Of a DNA stretch of 64,000 nt, positions 1-8,500 are shown piece by piece. The position numbers and the translations under genes were made by a program. The stretch is from positions 124,001 through 188,000 of the forward strand of contig NZ_CP102602.1 of assembly GCF_024707485.1 (NCBI RefSeq), in the 5' to 3' direction. Positions within the stretch are counted from its first letter, which is position 1, and each line of letters opens with the position of its first letter. A model generated the notes under the pieces. It was not told the DNA's origin and ran no database searches. It saw nothing but the letters and a program-made list of their open reading frames with translations. This stretch comes from Thermococcus thermotolerans (lineage in GTDB: Archaea; Methanobacteriota_B; Thermococci; Thermococcales; Thermococcaceae).

Positions 1-582
1 GCCAAGTTTGAATGGCTCGTTGAGGTCGTGCCGGCGTACTCGACTGTTTACATCTTCTACGACCCCCTCAAGGCGAGCTTCAGCGAGGTGAAAGCGGCCA
101 TTGAGTCCCGCCTCCAGGTTTCACCGGAATCCTTCAAGGGCAGACTCGTCGAGGTTCCGGTAGTTTACGGCGGCGAATACGGCCCGGATATCGGCTTTGT
201 GGCGGAACACAACGGCCTGACCGTCGATGATGTGATTGAAATACATTCCAAGCCGACCTATCGCGTCTTCTTCCTCGGTTTCCTTCCCGGCTTCGCCTAC
301 CTCGGCGGTATGGACGAGAGGATATCGGCTCCAAGGCTCGAAAAACCCCGCCTGAAGGTTCCTGCCGGCTCAGTCGGGATAGCGGGAAAGCAGACCGGCA
401 TCTACCCCCTCGAAAGCCCCGGCGGCTGGAGGCTCATTGGGAGGACTCCGCTCAGACTGTTCGACCCTGAGAGGGAACCCCCGACCCTTCTAAGGCCCGG
501 TGACATGGTGAGGTTCGTCCCAATCGACGAGTCGGAGTTCCGGGAGTTCTACGAGCGTGAATGGGGTGAAAAGAATGATTGA
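1..582 (+). CDS. pxpB: 5-oxoprolinase subunit PxpB (5' truncated by window edge)
   Basis: KipI/PxpB family protein, one part of the PxpABC complex that hydrolyses 5-oxoproline (pyroglutamate) to glutamate with ATP in the cytoplasm. The frame is open from base 1, and the residues before the first internal GTG (base 28) fit the family's usual 'EVVPAYSTVYIFYDP' strand, so the true start lies upstream and the gene is partial. The family signatures FLGFLPGFAYLGG, PRLEKPRLKVPAGSVGIAG and GIYPLESPGGW are present. The stop overlaps the start of pxpC (bases 575-582), which points to translational coupling. Family assignment is firm; the oxoprolinase activity is inferred from the family. Confidence 0.93.
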   Translation, partial: AKFEWLVEVVPAYSTVYIFYDPLKASFSEVKAAIESRLQVSPESFKGRLVEVPVVYGGEYGPDIGFVAEHNGLTVDDVIEIHSKPTYRVFFLGFLPGFAYLGGMDERISAPRLEKPRLKVPAGSVGIAGKQTGIYPLESPGGWRLIGRTPLRLFDPEREPPTLLRPGDMVRFVPIDESEFREFYEREWGEKND

Positions 583-1576
583 GCTCCTAAAAGTGCCCTC
601 GCTCCTAACCGTCCAGGACTCCGGCAGGAGAGGTTACCGAAAGCTCGGTGTCCCCGTTTCCGGCTTCATGGACGATTACTCCGCGAGAATAGCGAACCAC
701 CTCGTCGGAAACCCCGGCGATGCACCCCTCCTTGAGTTCCTTCTGGCCGGCCCAACCATTCGGTTCAACGCTTCCTGCGTCTTTGCGGTTGCGGGGGACG
801 TTGAGGTGAAGCTCAACGGCGTGCCTGTTGAGCCGTGGACGAGTCACTGGGCAAAGAGGGGGGATATACTTGAGGTGGAGACGCTGAGGGGCAGACTCTA
901 CGGATACATTGCCTTCGCCGGAGGGATAAAGTGTGAGTCACTCCTCAGCAGCTGCTCCACCTATCCAAAGGCCGGCCTCGGCAGGCCACTGAAGGCTGGC
1001 GATAAGCTGAATCTCGGTTATGCAGTGCTAACCGGGAAGGATGGGAGATACCTTCCCCCGGAACTGAGACCGGACTATTCTTCCAAGGAAAAGACTGTCC
1101 GCGTCGTTCTCGGGCCAAATTTAGACCACTTCACCGAGGAGGGAATAGAGACCTTCCTGAGCGAGTCCTATACCGTAACTCCTGAGTCCGACAGGATGGG
1201 CTACCGCCTCGATGGAAAGGCCATAGAGCACTCAGAGAGGGGCGCGGACATCGTTACGGAGCCTTTACTGCCGGGAACGGTTCAGGTGCCGGCCAGCGGA
1301 AAGCCGATAGTCATGATGCGTGACGCTCAGACGACCGGCGGCTACGCCAAGATAGCCGTCGTTGCAACGGCAGACCTTTCCATCGTTGCACAGAGCCGGC
1401 CGGGGGAGAGGTTAGGATTTAGGGCTGTGAGCGTCGATGAAGCTCGGGAGCTTCTGATAAGGCGCGAGAAAACCCTGATGGCAATCAAGGATTTTCTTGA
1501 CGGAAAAATGCACGCCTATAGGATCAAGGCGGGAGGAGAAGAGTTAATTGCCTTCACAAAAGTGGAAAAAGAATGA
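575..1576 (+). CDS. pxpC: 5-oxoprolinase subunit PxpC
   Basis: KipA/AHS2-family partner of PxpB, about 333 residues, normal length. It starts MIELLKVPSLLTVQDSGRRG and carries the family's 'VPVSGFMD' and 'GYRLDG' blocks; the C-terminal part has SDRMGYRLDG and the GGYAKIAVV segment. I chose ATG 575 rather than the in-frame ATG 557 because a GGTGA ribosome site sits at 562-566 and homologues begin at this Met. It overlaps the end of pxpB by 8 bases. PxpA, the third subunit, is not in this window and may lie upstream. Confidence 0.93.
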   Translation: MIELLKVPSLLTVQDSGRRGYRKLGVPVSGFMDDYSARIANHLVGNPGDAPLLEFLLAGPTIRFNASCVFAVAGDVEVKLNGVPVEPWTSHWAKRGDILEVETLRGRLYGYIAFAGGIKCESLLSSCSTYPKAGLGRPLKAGDKLNLGYAVLTGKDGRYLPPELRPDYSSKEKTVRVVLGPNLDHFTEEGIETFLSESYTVTPESDRMGYRLDGKAIEHSERGADIVTEPLLPGTVQVPASGKPIVMMRDAQTTGGYAKIAVVATADLSIVAQSRPGERLGFRAVSVDEARELLIRREKTLMAIKDFLDGKMHAYRIKAGGEELIAFTKVEKE

Positions 1577-1578
1577 GG

Positions 1579-2013
1579 TCAGTCCTTCTTGCGCATGACC
1601 TTGACGACCTTGTAGGTCTTGCCGTTGCACTCAACGTCGTCTAGTATCTCTATTATTTTGACGCTGTCGCCGTCGAAGAGGCCCTCAGGCCTGAACAAAT
1701 CCGCCTTTTCCCTGTCGCTGCAGTCCGCGAGGTGGAGCTTTATCACCGATCCTGCTATGGCCAGTCTCGGCTCTATGGCAACCTCGATGCTCGGCTCGAC
1801 GACCTCGACAACCCTCACCTTTCCCTCGTGGAGCGGGCAGGAGTGTGAGGGCATGCTCCTTACCCGGAGGATTTTATACCTCCTACCGGGTTCGAGGTTT
1901 CCGACGCAGACTCCTGCGAGCTTGCACGTCTTGCACGGTTCTGCCGGGCCGTAATATATGAATTCAACCCCGGGTCTTGCCAGTTTTTCCCCAACTAACG
2001 TGATTATTGCCAT
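1579..2013 (-). CDS. UPF0179 family protein
   Basis: A 144-residue archaeal protein of the UPF0179 family, function unknown. It starts [12 protein letters not shown]; the ATG at 2013 follows a GGAGGTG site, which is better placed than the GTG at 2022. Six cysteines stand out: the [11 protein letters not shown] cluster near residue 30, one in SHSCPLH and one in LADCSD, so metal or Fe-S binding is possible but not shown. The N-terminal half looks like a small beta barrel, and the C-terminus ends in lysines. It converges on pxpC with a 2-base gap and follows egsA in the same direction with a 30-base gap, so the two may share a transcript. Confidence 0.85.
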   Translation of the reverse strand: MAIITLVGEKLARPGVEFIYYGPAEPCKTCKLAGVCVGNLEPGRRYKILRVRSMPSHSCPLHEGKVRVVEVVEPSIEVAIEPRLAIAGSVIKLHLADCSDREKADLFRPEGLFDGDSVKIIEILDDVECNGKTYKVVKVMRKKD

Positions 2014-2043
2014 TCCAAACACCTCCGTAGTGAGTGATGATCT

Positions 2044-3084
2044 TCAGATGACCCCTGTGATTTTAGCGGCCTTTTCGGCGGCTTCTCGCGTGAGGCCGTC
2101 CTTTCCGAGGATCGTGTACCTCTCGGGCCGTATCGTGTGGGCAATCGTTAACGCCTCGATTATATACTCCGGGTCGATCCCAAGCTCGTATGCGTTAGTT
2201 GGCGCTCCGACCTTCTTTAAGGTTTCCCTAATTTTTTCCCACCTGAGGCCGTGGAGGTAGGCCATTATTATCGTCCCAACGCCGACCTGCTCGCCGTGCA
2301 GGGCCGGTTTCGGCGCTATGGCATCGAGCGCGTGGCTGAAGAGGTGCTCCGCACCGCTGGCTGGCCTCGAAGAGCCAGCTATGCTCATGGCCACGCCGCA
2401 GGAGATGAGGCCCTTAACAACCTTCCTCACGCTTTCCTCATTGCCGAGGCGTATTATGTCCGCGTTCTTTATCACCATCTTGGCGCTCATCAGGCTCAGC
2501 GATGCCGCGTACTCGCTGTAGTACTCTCCCTTTATCCTGTGGGCCAGCTGCCAGTCTTTAACCGCGGTCAGGTTACTTATCATGTCGCCAACACCAGCGG
2601 CTAGGTAGCGGTAGGGGGCGGTTTTGATAACCCCGACGTCGGCTATGACCCCCACCGGCGGCACGGCCTTGACAGAGGTCTTGGTTCCAAGGTCTTTGAT
2701 GGATGCGTTTGCGCTCGCTATGCCGTCGTGGGAGGCGGTTGTCGGGAAGCTGATGAAAGGAACTCCGGCTTTAAACGAGGAGAGCTTGGCGACGTCTATG
2801 ATGCTCCCGCCGCCAACGGCTATGAGCCAGTCAGCGTTATCGTCCTTAATTTTAGCGAGAGTCCTCTCAACCTCCTCCATGCTGGCCTCCTTGATTACCA
2901 GCGCGCTCACATCAAACGACTCTCTGAGGCTCTTCTCGATGTCCTTTCCGGCTATCTCTTTCGTCTTCGGTCCGTAGAGCACTAAAGCTCTCTCACCCAG
3001 GCCAAGCCTCTTCGCGACGTTGACGGCCTCTCCCTTCAGATTTTCGCCCAGCAGCACCTCTCTGGGCAGTTGCATCAGATGCAT
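2044..3084 (-). CDS. egsA: sn-glycerol-1-phosphate dehydrogenase
   Basis: EgsA reduces dihydroxyacetone phosphate to sn-glycerol-1-phosphate with NAD(P)H, the step that sets the stereochemistry of archaeal membrane lipids. The 346-residue protein has the nucleotide-binding GGGSIIDVAK motif, the FPTTASHDGIAS block, and the metal-binding region with Asp in AAGVGDMISN and His residues in SGAEHLFSHALD and PALHGEQVG. These are the family's Zn ligands. Start ATG 3084 follows GGTGG; GTG 3093 and ATG 3075 are alternatives. The gene is essential in archaea, and the sequence shows no defect. Confidence 0.95.
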   Translation of the reverse strand: MHLMQLPREVLLGENLKGEAVNVAKRLGLGERALVLYGPKTKEIAGKDIEKSLRESFDVSALVIKEASMEEVERTLAKIKDDNADWLIAVGGGSIIDVAKLSSFKAGVPFISFPTTASHDGIASANASIKDLGTKTSVKAVPPVGVIADVGVIKTAPYRYLAAGVGDMISNLTAVKDWQLAHRIKGEYYSEYAASLSLMSAKMVIKNADIIRLGNEESVRKVVKGLISCGVAMSIAGSSRPASGAEHLFSHALDAIAPKPALHGEQVGVGTIIMAYLHGLRWEKIRETLKKVGAPTNAYELGIDPEYIIEALTIAHTIRPERYTILGKDGLTREAAEKAAKITGVI

Positions 3085-3158
3085 CTCAACCACCGTCCTG
3101 ATAAATATGGGTGGGGAAAAGCTTTAAGGCTATCGGAACAACGGTCTATGGTGGTCAA

Positions 3159-3968
3159 ATGGGGCTCTACGAGTTCTTTTACGAGTACTTCATAAAACCG
3201 ATACAGGAAAACCAGGGTTACAACCCCGTGAACACGGTTGTCTACGCTATAATCTTGGGAGTGGCCGTGATACTCCTCTACAAGATGCTCAAGCGGATGG
3301 GGATAAAGGTTGACGAGAGGTTATTCAGCGCGCTCATTCCGTACATAATCCTTGGCCCGCTGATGAGGAGCATGACGGACGTCGGTATTCTGCCGAGGAC
3401 CTACCTGACCGTCAGCCCCGGCGGCTACTTCGTCATAGCGGCCTTTGCGATAGCCTCTCTCTACGTCGTCTGGAGGCATTGCTCAGGTGAGAAGTTCTAT
3501 CCCCTCTACCGGGACTTCGGCTGGGTTCTGCTCGGTGGACTGATTTTCGTCCTGGTAATAAACCTTGATAAGGTTAGCTTCAACCCTGGGGTCTTCAGGT
3601 ACTTTATCCCTGCACTGATAATAGCCGAGGCATTTATATGGCTCGTTTCGAAGAAGCTCTTTCTCGTGAGGGACAACTCGCTCCTCTTTTACACCCACTT
3701 CTACGACGCCACAACCACCTTTGTAGGAATCCAGTTCCTGGGTTACTGGGAACAGCACGTTCTGGCGAGGTGGCTGATGGACACGTTCGGAACGCCGGCG
3801 GTTATATACCCCGAGAAGTTTCTGATACTGCTGCCTATCGTGTGGATACTGGACAGGTGGATGAAGGACGAGGATCCGGACCTGATAAACTTCGTGAAGC
3901 TCACGATGTTCATCCTCGGCTTCGGGCCGGGAACGAGGAACCTGCTGATAATGCTGATGGGTGGTTAA
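3159..3968 (+). CDS. DUF63 family membrane protein (copy 1)
   Basis: An integral membrane protein of about 269 residues in the archaeal DUF63 family, function unknown. I see seven or eight hydrophobic segments separated by short charged loops. The diagnostic N-terminal stretch 'GYNPVNT' and 'KVDERLF' is shared with a second copy at 60170-60961, so the window holds two paralogues. ATG 3159 is preferred to 3111 because GGTGG precedes it and the extra residues would be unlike the family. It is divergent from egsA and runs directly into the phosphatase gene (1 base between stop and next ATG), so the two are probably cotranscribed. Confidence 0.85.
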   Translation: MGLYEFFYEYFIKPIQENQGYNPVNTVVYAIILGVAVILLYKMLKRMGIKVDERLFSALIPYIILGPLMRSMTDVGILPRTYLTVSPGGYFVIAAFAIASLYVVWRHCSGEKFYPLYRDFGWVLLGGLIFVLVINLDKVSFNPGVFRYFIPALIIAEAFIWLVSKKLFLVRDNSLLFYTHFYDATTTFVGIQFLGYWEQHVLARWLMDTFGTPAVIYPEKFLILLPIVWILDRWMKDEDPDLINFVKLTMFILGFGPGTRNLLIMLMGG

Positions 3969-3969
3969 T

Positions 3970-4752
3970 ATGGAAATTAATATGGAAATCCCGTGGAACG
4001 AGGTCGCCCTCGAAACCGCGAGGGAGGTTGAAAAGGAAGTAATGCCCCTCTTCGGCACTTCCAAGGCTGGAGAGGCGATAGGAGAGAACGTCAGCGGAGA
4101 CGTTACCAAGTACGTTGACAAGGTGGCTGAAGACGTTGTTCTTAGCAGACTTCAGCCCCTGGGCGTTAACGTCGTCAGCGAGGAGATAGGGTTCATAGAC
4201 AACGGGAGCGACTACACGGTCATCGTTGACCCCATAGACGGCTCGTACAACTTCGCCGCAGGCATACCAATATTCGCCTTCAGCTTCGCCGTGTTTAAGG
4301 GCGAAGAACCCGTGTACGGGGCTATCTACGAGTTCATTTCAAAAAACCTCTACGAGGCAATCCCCGGTGAAGGGGCGTTCATGAACGGAAAGAGAATTCA
4401 AGTGAGGAAGCCGGAGCGCGGGAAGGAGGCACTCAGCTTCTACACGCGTGGACGGTGTGTGGGATTAATAAGCAGGGTCAAGCGCGTCAGGGTTCTCGGT
4501 GCTATAGCTGTCGAGCTGGTATACCTCGCCAAAGGGGCCCTGGACGGGGTTCTGGACATAAGGAACTATGTGAGGCCAACGGACATAGCCGCCGGTGTGC
4601 TCATAGCAAGGGAAGCGGGGGCCATAGTTACTGACGAGAATGGAAAAGAGCTGGAGCTCAGTCTGAGCGCCACGGAGCAGACGAACATAATCGCGGTCAA
4701 CGATGAGTACCTCCTAAAGCTAATCCTGGAGGAGCTGAAAAATGGGCCTTGA
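3970..4752 (+). CDS. inositol monophosphatase / fructose-1,6-bisphosphatase family
   Basis: A 260-residue Mg-dependent sugar phosphatase of the archaeal IMPase/FBPase (dual-activity) family. Metal ligands are visible: EE near residues 71-72, the DPIDGSYN motif at about 87-94 and a second Asp in RPTDIAAG. Family members dephosphorylate inositol-1-phosphate and fructose-1,6-bisphosphate; in Thermococcales the main gluconeogenic FBPase is a separate class V enzyme, so inositol (compatible-solute or lipid) metabolism is a likely role. ATG 3970 follows a GGTGG site; ATG 3982 is an alternative. It overlaps the rhomboid gene by 11 bases. Confidence 0.9.
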   Translation: MEINMEIPWNEVALETAREVEKEVMPLFGTSKAGEAIGENVSGDVTKYVDKVAEDVVLSRLQPLGVNVVSEEIGFIDNGSDYTVIVDPIDGSYNFAAGIPIFAFSFAVFKGEEPVYGAIYEFISKNLYEAIPGEGAFMNGKRIQVRKPERGKEALSFYTRGRCVGLISRVKRVRVLGAIAVELVYLAKGALDGVLDIRNYVRPTDIAAGVLIAREAGAIVTDENGKELELSLSATEQTNIIAVNDEYLLKLILEELKNGP

Positions 4753-5356
4753 GCGCTATTTTTATCGCTACGGGAAGGCGACCTTCACCCTCTTCCTGAT
4801 AAACGTCTCGGTCTACGTCTTGGAGTCAATACTCAGCGGGAACCCTCTCAGCATAAGCATCGAAGTCTTGGCGAGGCTCGGCCAGTGGAACTACGCGGTG
4901 CTCAACTACGGCTGGTGGTGGCAGCTCATCACCGCGATGTTCGTGCACGTGGGCATACTCCACATAGGTTTCAACATGTACTTCCTCCTGATGATGGGGA
5001 GGCAGCTTGAGGGAATCCTCGGGCCGAAACGGCTCGTCATGGTCTACCTCGTCTCGGGCCTGACTGGAAACCTGCTGACACTCCTCCTCCTGCCCGCCAA
5101 CTCGGTCAGCGCCGGCGCGAGCGGGGCGCTCTTCGGCATAGTCGGGGCTCTGATACTCATAACAGGCGTCGTCGGCGGCAACATGCAGGCCGCGCTGATA
5201 AATGCCTTCGTGCTCTTCCTGATAAACAGCATCCTGCCGAGCGTCAACGTCTACGCTCACCTCGGGGGCCTCGTGACAGGAATGGCAATCGGCTATTACT
5301 ACGGGAACAGAATCAGAAGGCACCTGATGGCGAGGATGTACGGCTATGGGTGGTAG
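4742..5356 (+). CDS. rhomboid family intramembrane serine protease
   Basis: A 204-residue six-helix rhomboid protease of the membrane. The catalytic dyad is Ser127 in GASGALFG and His173 in NVYAHLGG; Asn78 in HIGFNM and the upstream HVGILH are the expected oxyanion-hole and loop-1 residues. Rhomboids cut membrane-spanning substrates; the substrate here is unknown. It has no extra N- or C-terminal domain. The gene overlaps the phosphatase gene by 11 bases, so it is probably the last gene of a DUF63-phosphatase-rhomboid operon. Confidence 0.92.
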   Translation: MGLERYFYRYGKATFTLFLINVSVYVLESILSGNPLSISIEVLARLGQWNYAVLNYGWWWQLITAMFVHVGILHIGFNMYFLLMMGRQLEGILGPKRLVMVYLVSGLTGNLLTLLLLPANSVSAGASGALFGIVGALILITGVVGGNMQAALINAFVLFLINSILPSVNVYAHLGGLVTGMAIGYYYGNRIRRHLMARMYGYGW

Positions 5357-5363
5357 CATCCCT

Positions 5364-5453
5364 CCTGGGCAGCCGTTTTTATATTTCTATCCCCCGAAAC
5401 GATGTCTTGAAGGAAGGGGGTACTGCCTCCAACTGGATAACAGATTGCCCAGG
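5364..5453. other. structured intergenic stretch, possible small RNA
   Basis: Between the rhomboid gene and tRNA-Leu lies a 193-base stretch without a protein gene. It holds a perfect 8-bp inverted repeat, CCTGGGCA at 5364-5371 and TGCCCAGG at 5446-5453, a TATA-like run TTTTTATATTT near 5376-5386, a C5/G5 pair at 5391-5395 and 5416-5420, and an ACA trinucleotide near 5440. This is compatible with a small structured RNA (for example H/ACA type) but no kink-turn or clear box elements can be confirmed by eye. Confidence 0.2.
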
Positions 5454-5549
5454 GCGGGCATTTTGAGGGCCCGGCTATGTTCAGTTGTCGAGTGAGAAAG
5501 GTTGTGAAAATTTTGTGGTTCTGGGATAATTTGAGACCAGAAACGTTTC

Positions 5550-5637
5550 TGGTGCGGGGGCGGGGATTTGAACCCCGGAACCCCTACGGGACGGGACCCT
5601 CAATCCCGCGCCTTTGACCAGGCTCGGCAACCCCCGC
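5550..5637 (-). tRNA. tRNA-Leu (GAG)
   Basis: Class II tRNA on the minus strand. The acceptor stem pairs GCGGGGG (5' end at 5637) with CCCCCGC, followed by the discriminator A and an encoded CCA at 5550-5552. The anticodon stem CGGGA/TCCCG encloses the loop TTGAGGG, giving anticodon GAG (Leu, CUC/CUU codons). The long variable arm typical of tRNA-Leu and a T-arm with GTTCAAATC are present. There is no intron. It is divergent from tRNA-Lys. Confidence 0.95.
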
Positions 5638-5664
5638 GTTGCCAAAGTATAACGCTCGGAGAGG

Positions 5665-5674
5665 CTTTATAAAG
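5665..5674 (-). promoter_or_regulatory. TATA box of tRNA-Leu
   Basis: The sequence CTTTATAAAG lies about 30 bases upstream of the tRNA-Leu 5' end, the usual archaeal distance. The word is palindromic, but the position fits the minus-strand tRNA. Confidence 0.7.
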
Positions 5675-5710
5675 TTTTCCCTGTTCCATTTCCGGCCTCT
5701 GACCAAAAAA

Positions 5711-5718
5711 TTTATAAA
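5711..5718 (+). promoter_or_regulatory. TATA box of tRNA-Lys
   Basis: TTTATAAA, preceded by an A-rich BRE-like stretch, about 33 bases upstream of the tRNA-Lys 5' end. Confidence 0.7.
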
Positions 5719-5747
5719 GCAACCTCCCGTCTATGACTTCGGGTTGA

Positions 5748-5825
5748 GGGCCGGTAGCTCAGCATGGTTAGAGCGCGGGACTCTTAATCCCGTGGTCGGG
5801 GGTTCGAATCCCCCCCGGCCCGCCA
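5748..5825 (+). tRNA. tRNA-Lys (CTT)
   Basis: Standard cloverleaf. The acceptor GGGCCGG pairs with CCGGCCC, the discriminator is G, and CCA is encoded (5823-5825). The anticodon stem CGGGA/TCCCG encloses loop CTCTTAA, giving anticodon CTT (Lys, AAG). D- and T-arms are intact and there is no intron. The DEAD-box helicase gene starts 70 bases downstream. Confidence 0.96.
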
Positions 5826-5894
5826 GACCGCGTTTCTTCTCGACGCGTTCCGCTTGAGAAGGGATGCGTTTGAGTAACGTAAGGAGTTAGAAAA

Positions 5895-7130
5895 ATGAGT
5901 TTTGAAAGATTGGGCTTATCGGAGGCCACGTTAGTGGCGGTTAGAGAAAAGGGTTTTGAAACCCCGACGGACATTCAGAGGGAAGTCATTCCCCTCCTTC
6001 TATCGGGCGACGTCGATATAATCGGCCAGTCCCAGACCGGGACGGGAAAGACTGCCGCCTTTGCGCTCCCCATAATCGAGGCGATTGATCCGAAGATAAA
6101 GGCCGTTCAGGCGATAATATTGACCCCCACGAGGGAGCTCGCCCTCCAGGTGGCTGATGAAATCAAGAGCCTCCGCGGGAGGAAGAGGGTTTACGTATAT
6201 GCCGTCTACGGCGGCCAGCCGATAGGGCCTCAGATAAGGGCCCTTGAGAGAGGCACTCACGTTGTAGTCGGAACCCCCGGCAGAGTTCTCGACCACATAA
6301 GGCGCGGAACCCTTGATTTAAGCTCGGTGAAGTTCTTCATCCTCGACGAGGCCGACAGGATGCTCGATATGGGCTTCATAGACGACATAGAGGCGATTTT
6401 CAGGGAGACGCCGAGGAGGAAGAGAGTATTAATGTTCTCCGCCACGATGCCTCCCGAGATCAGAAGGCTAGCGAGGCGCTACATGGGAGACTACGAGGTT
6501 ATAAGCGTCAGCAGCGATGAGTTGGTTCCGGAGATGGTGGATCAGGAGTACGTGGAGGTCGTCCCCGCGCGGAAGTTCACGGTGCTGAAGAAGATTCTCA
6601 GCGACGACTTCTACGGGATAGTCTTCTGCGCCACCAAGAGGGAAACTAGAGAGCTGAGTGAGAGGCTCAGGAGAGCCGGCTACAGCGCCGAGGCTCTAAA
6701 TGGCGACATGAGCCAAAACGCGAGGGAGAGGACCTTCTGGCGCTTTAAAACGAAGAGAACGAGAATTCTCGTGGCAACTGACGTTGCAGCCCGCGGCCTG
6801 GATGTCCAGGACATAAGCCACATCGTCAACTACTCCCTGCCCATGACGGCCGAAGACTACGTCCACCGGATAGGGAGAACGGGCAGGATGGGCAAGCGCG
6901 GAAGGGCGATAACCTTCATAATGCCCGGCGAGTTCAAGAGGCTCCGCTACATTGCCCAGGTTGCGGGGGTGGAGATAGGGAAGTCCGAGCTTAGTGAGGA
7001 AATCCCGAAGGAGTACCGCGAGAGGTACGAAAGTGATCGCTCCGGTTACTACGGGAGAAGCGGAAGAAGAAACTCCCGCTATCCCAGGAACTCCCGGGGC
7101 TATTCTAGGAACTCCCGAGGTAGATGGTGA
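5895..7130 (+). CDS. DEAD-box RNA helicase
   Basis: A 411-residue cytoplasmic ATP-dependent RNA helicase with both RecA-like lobes. Motifs in order: Q motif TPTDIQRE, Walker A SQTGTGKT (46-53), PTREL, TPGR, DEAD in FILDEADRML, SAT, ARGLD and HRIGRTGR. The last ~30 residues are rich in Arg, Ser, Tyr and Gly with repeated 'NSRG' words, a typical basic tail for RNA contact. ATG 5895 follows GGAG. The 3' end overlaps the convergent lipoprotein gene by 26 bases. Roles of homologues include RNA remodelling and cold response; the specific target is not visible. Confidence 0.94.
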   Translation: MSFERLGLSEATLVAVREKGFETPTDIQREVIPLLLSGDVDIIGQSQTGTGKTAAFALPIIEAIDPKIKAVQAIILTPTRELALQVADEIKSLRGRKRVYVYAVYGGQPIGPQIRALERGTHVVVGTPGRVLDHIRRGTLDLSSVKFFILDEADRMLDMGFIDDIEAIFRETPRRKRVLMFSATMPPEIRRLARRYMGDYEVISVSSDELVPEMVDQEYVEVVPARKFTVLKKILSDDFYGIVFCATKRETRELSERLRRAGYSAEALNGDMSQNARERTFWRFKTKRTRILVATDVAARGLDVQDISHIVNYSLPMTAEDYVHRIGRTGRMGKRGRAITFIMPGEFKRLRYIAQVAGVEIGKSELSEEIPKEYRERYESDRSGYYGRSGRRNSRYPRNSRGYSRNSRGRW

Positions 7131-8274
7131 GGATCAAGTCCTCGCCCTCTATTCTAACCTCTATCCAGACCGAGTCGCTCTTCTGAACGTAGCCGAGGAA
7201 TTCTCTGTTAGAAAGCATCTGGGAGACCAGCCACTCGGCGTACTCTTCATGAAAGAACGGGTGGTAGTAGTCGGCCAGGTTGTAGTAGGTAACCCCCCAC
7301 GTCCAGCCCGCTTTGTAGCCCTCCGGAAGCTTTCCGTCGGAGAGGCTTTTCAGGGATTCGTCGGCCTTCAGGCCAAACTGGCCATACAGAATGTTCATCA
7401 TCGAGATAGCCAAATTCCTCGCGTCGGCATCGCCCATGGTGTAGTCCTGGTTGAGGAACTCCTCGCCGGTAACGAGGCCGAGAACCTTGACGGTGGCCTT
7501 TTCTTCTCCAGGTGTTATCTCGTAGAGGGTGGCGTTGATTATTTTGCTCCCCTGCCGCTCCCAGTAGCGGTAGTAAGCTCCCAAATCCATGGGCGGAAGG
7601 TGCTGGTCGAGGGCGAAGTACCATCCGTTTATCTTTACCAGTGCCGTCGCGTGCCCCAAATCGGTGAGGTTTATTGCCATCGCGTAGACAGGTGAGTAGT
7701 TCAGGGCCAGGAGCAGGGCATCCGTGAGAACGGTGTAGTCGGTGCATATACCGGTTCTCCGCATTATCGTCTCGTAGGGGGTCTGAATGGTGTTGTTCTG
7801 CCCCTCAACGACTTCCTCTCTTCCGTCGGGGTATATTATGACCTTGGCGAAGGGCTGCTTGGCCTTCTCCCAGTCGTAGCTCAGCCACTCCCCCTCCCAG
7901 GCGAGTACGTTCCAGGCGCTTTGGGCGAGTTCTTCACCCTTGAGGTTCTCTGCAAGGGGCGATATGACCCCAAGCTCTTCCCTGCTCAGCATGCACTCCA
8001 ATGCATCCTTAAGGATGTAGCGCCAGAGAATTCCCTGACAGCTGAGCTCGGCGTCCTGGCTCGGCAGGGACACCGTTGCGTTCTCCCAGTTCACGAGGGG
8101 ATTCGTCCAGGTTGCTGGGGATGAACTAGGTGTTGGGGTCGAGGAAGGGGTGGTTGAAGTCGTAGATTGGTATGCAGTGCTTCTAGGCGTTCCGGTCTCC
8201 GGAGTGACCGAGAGGCAGCCCGCGATGATGACGATGAACGCGATGGTAAATGCCGCGAGGAACCTTCTCATCAT
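7105..8274 (-). CDS. transglutaminase-like domain lipoprotein
   Basis: A 389-residue exported protein. The signal peptide ends in a lipobox (IIAGC, Cys near residue 19), followed by a Ser/Thr/Pro-rich linker of ~35 residues, which tethers the domain to the outside of the membrane. The core holds a transglutaminase/protease-like triad: Cys in RRTGICTDYTVL, His in LGHATALVKI and Asp in WYFALDQHLPP. Enzymes of this fold cut or cross-link peptide bonds; many archaeal members have no known substrate. The gene stands alone and converges on the helicase gene with a 26-base overlap. A TTG/ATG choice does not arise: two adjacent ATGs (8274, 8271) are equivalent. Confidence 0.85.
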   Translation of the reverse strand: MMRRFLAAFTIAFIVIIAGCLSVTPETGTPRSTAYQSTTSTTPSSTPTPSSSPATWTNPLVNWENATVSLPSQDAELSCQGILWRYILKDALECMLSREELGVISPLAENLKGEELAQSAWNVLAWEGEWLSYDWEKAKQPFAKVIIYPDGREEVVEGQNNTIQTPYETIMRRTGICTDYTVLTDALLLALNYSPVYAMAINLTDLGHATALVKINGWYFALDQHLPPMDLGAYYRYWERQGSKIINATLYEITPGEEKATVKVLGLVTGEEFLNQDYTMGDADARNLAISMMNILYGQFGLKADESLKSLSDGKLPEGYKAGWTWGVTYYNLADYYHPFFHEEYAEWLVSQMLSNREFLGYVQKSDSVWIEVRIEGEDLILTIYLGSS

Positions 8275-8347
8275 GAACCAACTTGGAGTGAGGGATTATA
8301 AAACAGTTCCCCGGCGAGAGAGCATTGGGATAGTGTCCATCGAAAGA

Positions 8348-8356
8348 TTTAAAAAT
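8348..8356 (+). promoter_or_regulatory. TATA-like box of tRNA-Met
   Basis: TTTAAAAAT about 41 bases before the mature tRNA-Met 5' end, which would leave a short 5' leader for RNase P to remove. Confidence 0.5.
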
Positions 8357-8392
8357 GCCCTCCTGAAGGTATAACCCGGGCGCTCGGGCAGT

Positions 8393-8500
8393 GCCGGGGT
8401 AGCTTAGCCTGGTCAGAGCGCTCGGCTCATAGGGCCGCTCCCCTTCGGGGGAGCCTGAGAAACCGAGAGGTCCGGGGTTCAAAGCCCCGCCCCGGCACCA
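8393..8500 (+). tRNA. elongator tRNA-Met (CAT) with 30-nt intron
   Basis: Acceptor GCCGGGG pairs with CCCCGGC; discriminator A and CCA are encoded. The anticodon stem CTCGG/CCGAG encloses a loop that reads CTCATAA once a ~30-nt intron (about 8432-8461) is removed. The intron sits at the canonical 37/38 position and itself folds into a hairpin (GCTCCCC/GGGGGAGC around a TTC loop), which would form the bulge-helix-bulge cut by the archaeal splicing endonuclease. The G-C first acceptor pair marks it as the elongator rather than the initiator form. Confidence 0.93.

Noticed and set aside
5639-5857. 72-codon frame across tRNA-Lys
   Set aside because: It reads through the tRNA gene and its promoter; no coding signals.
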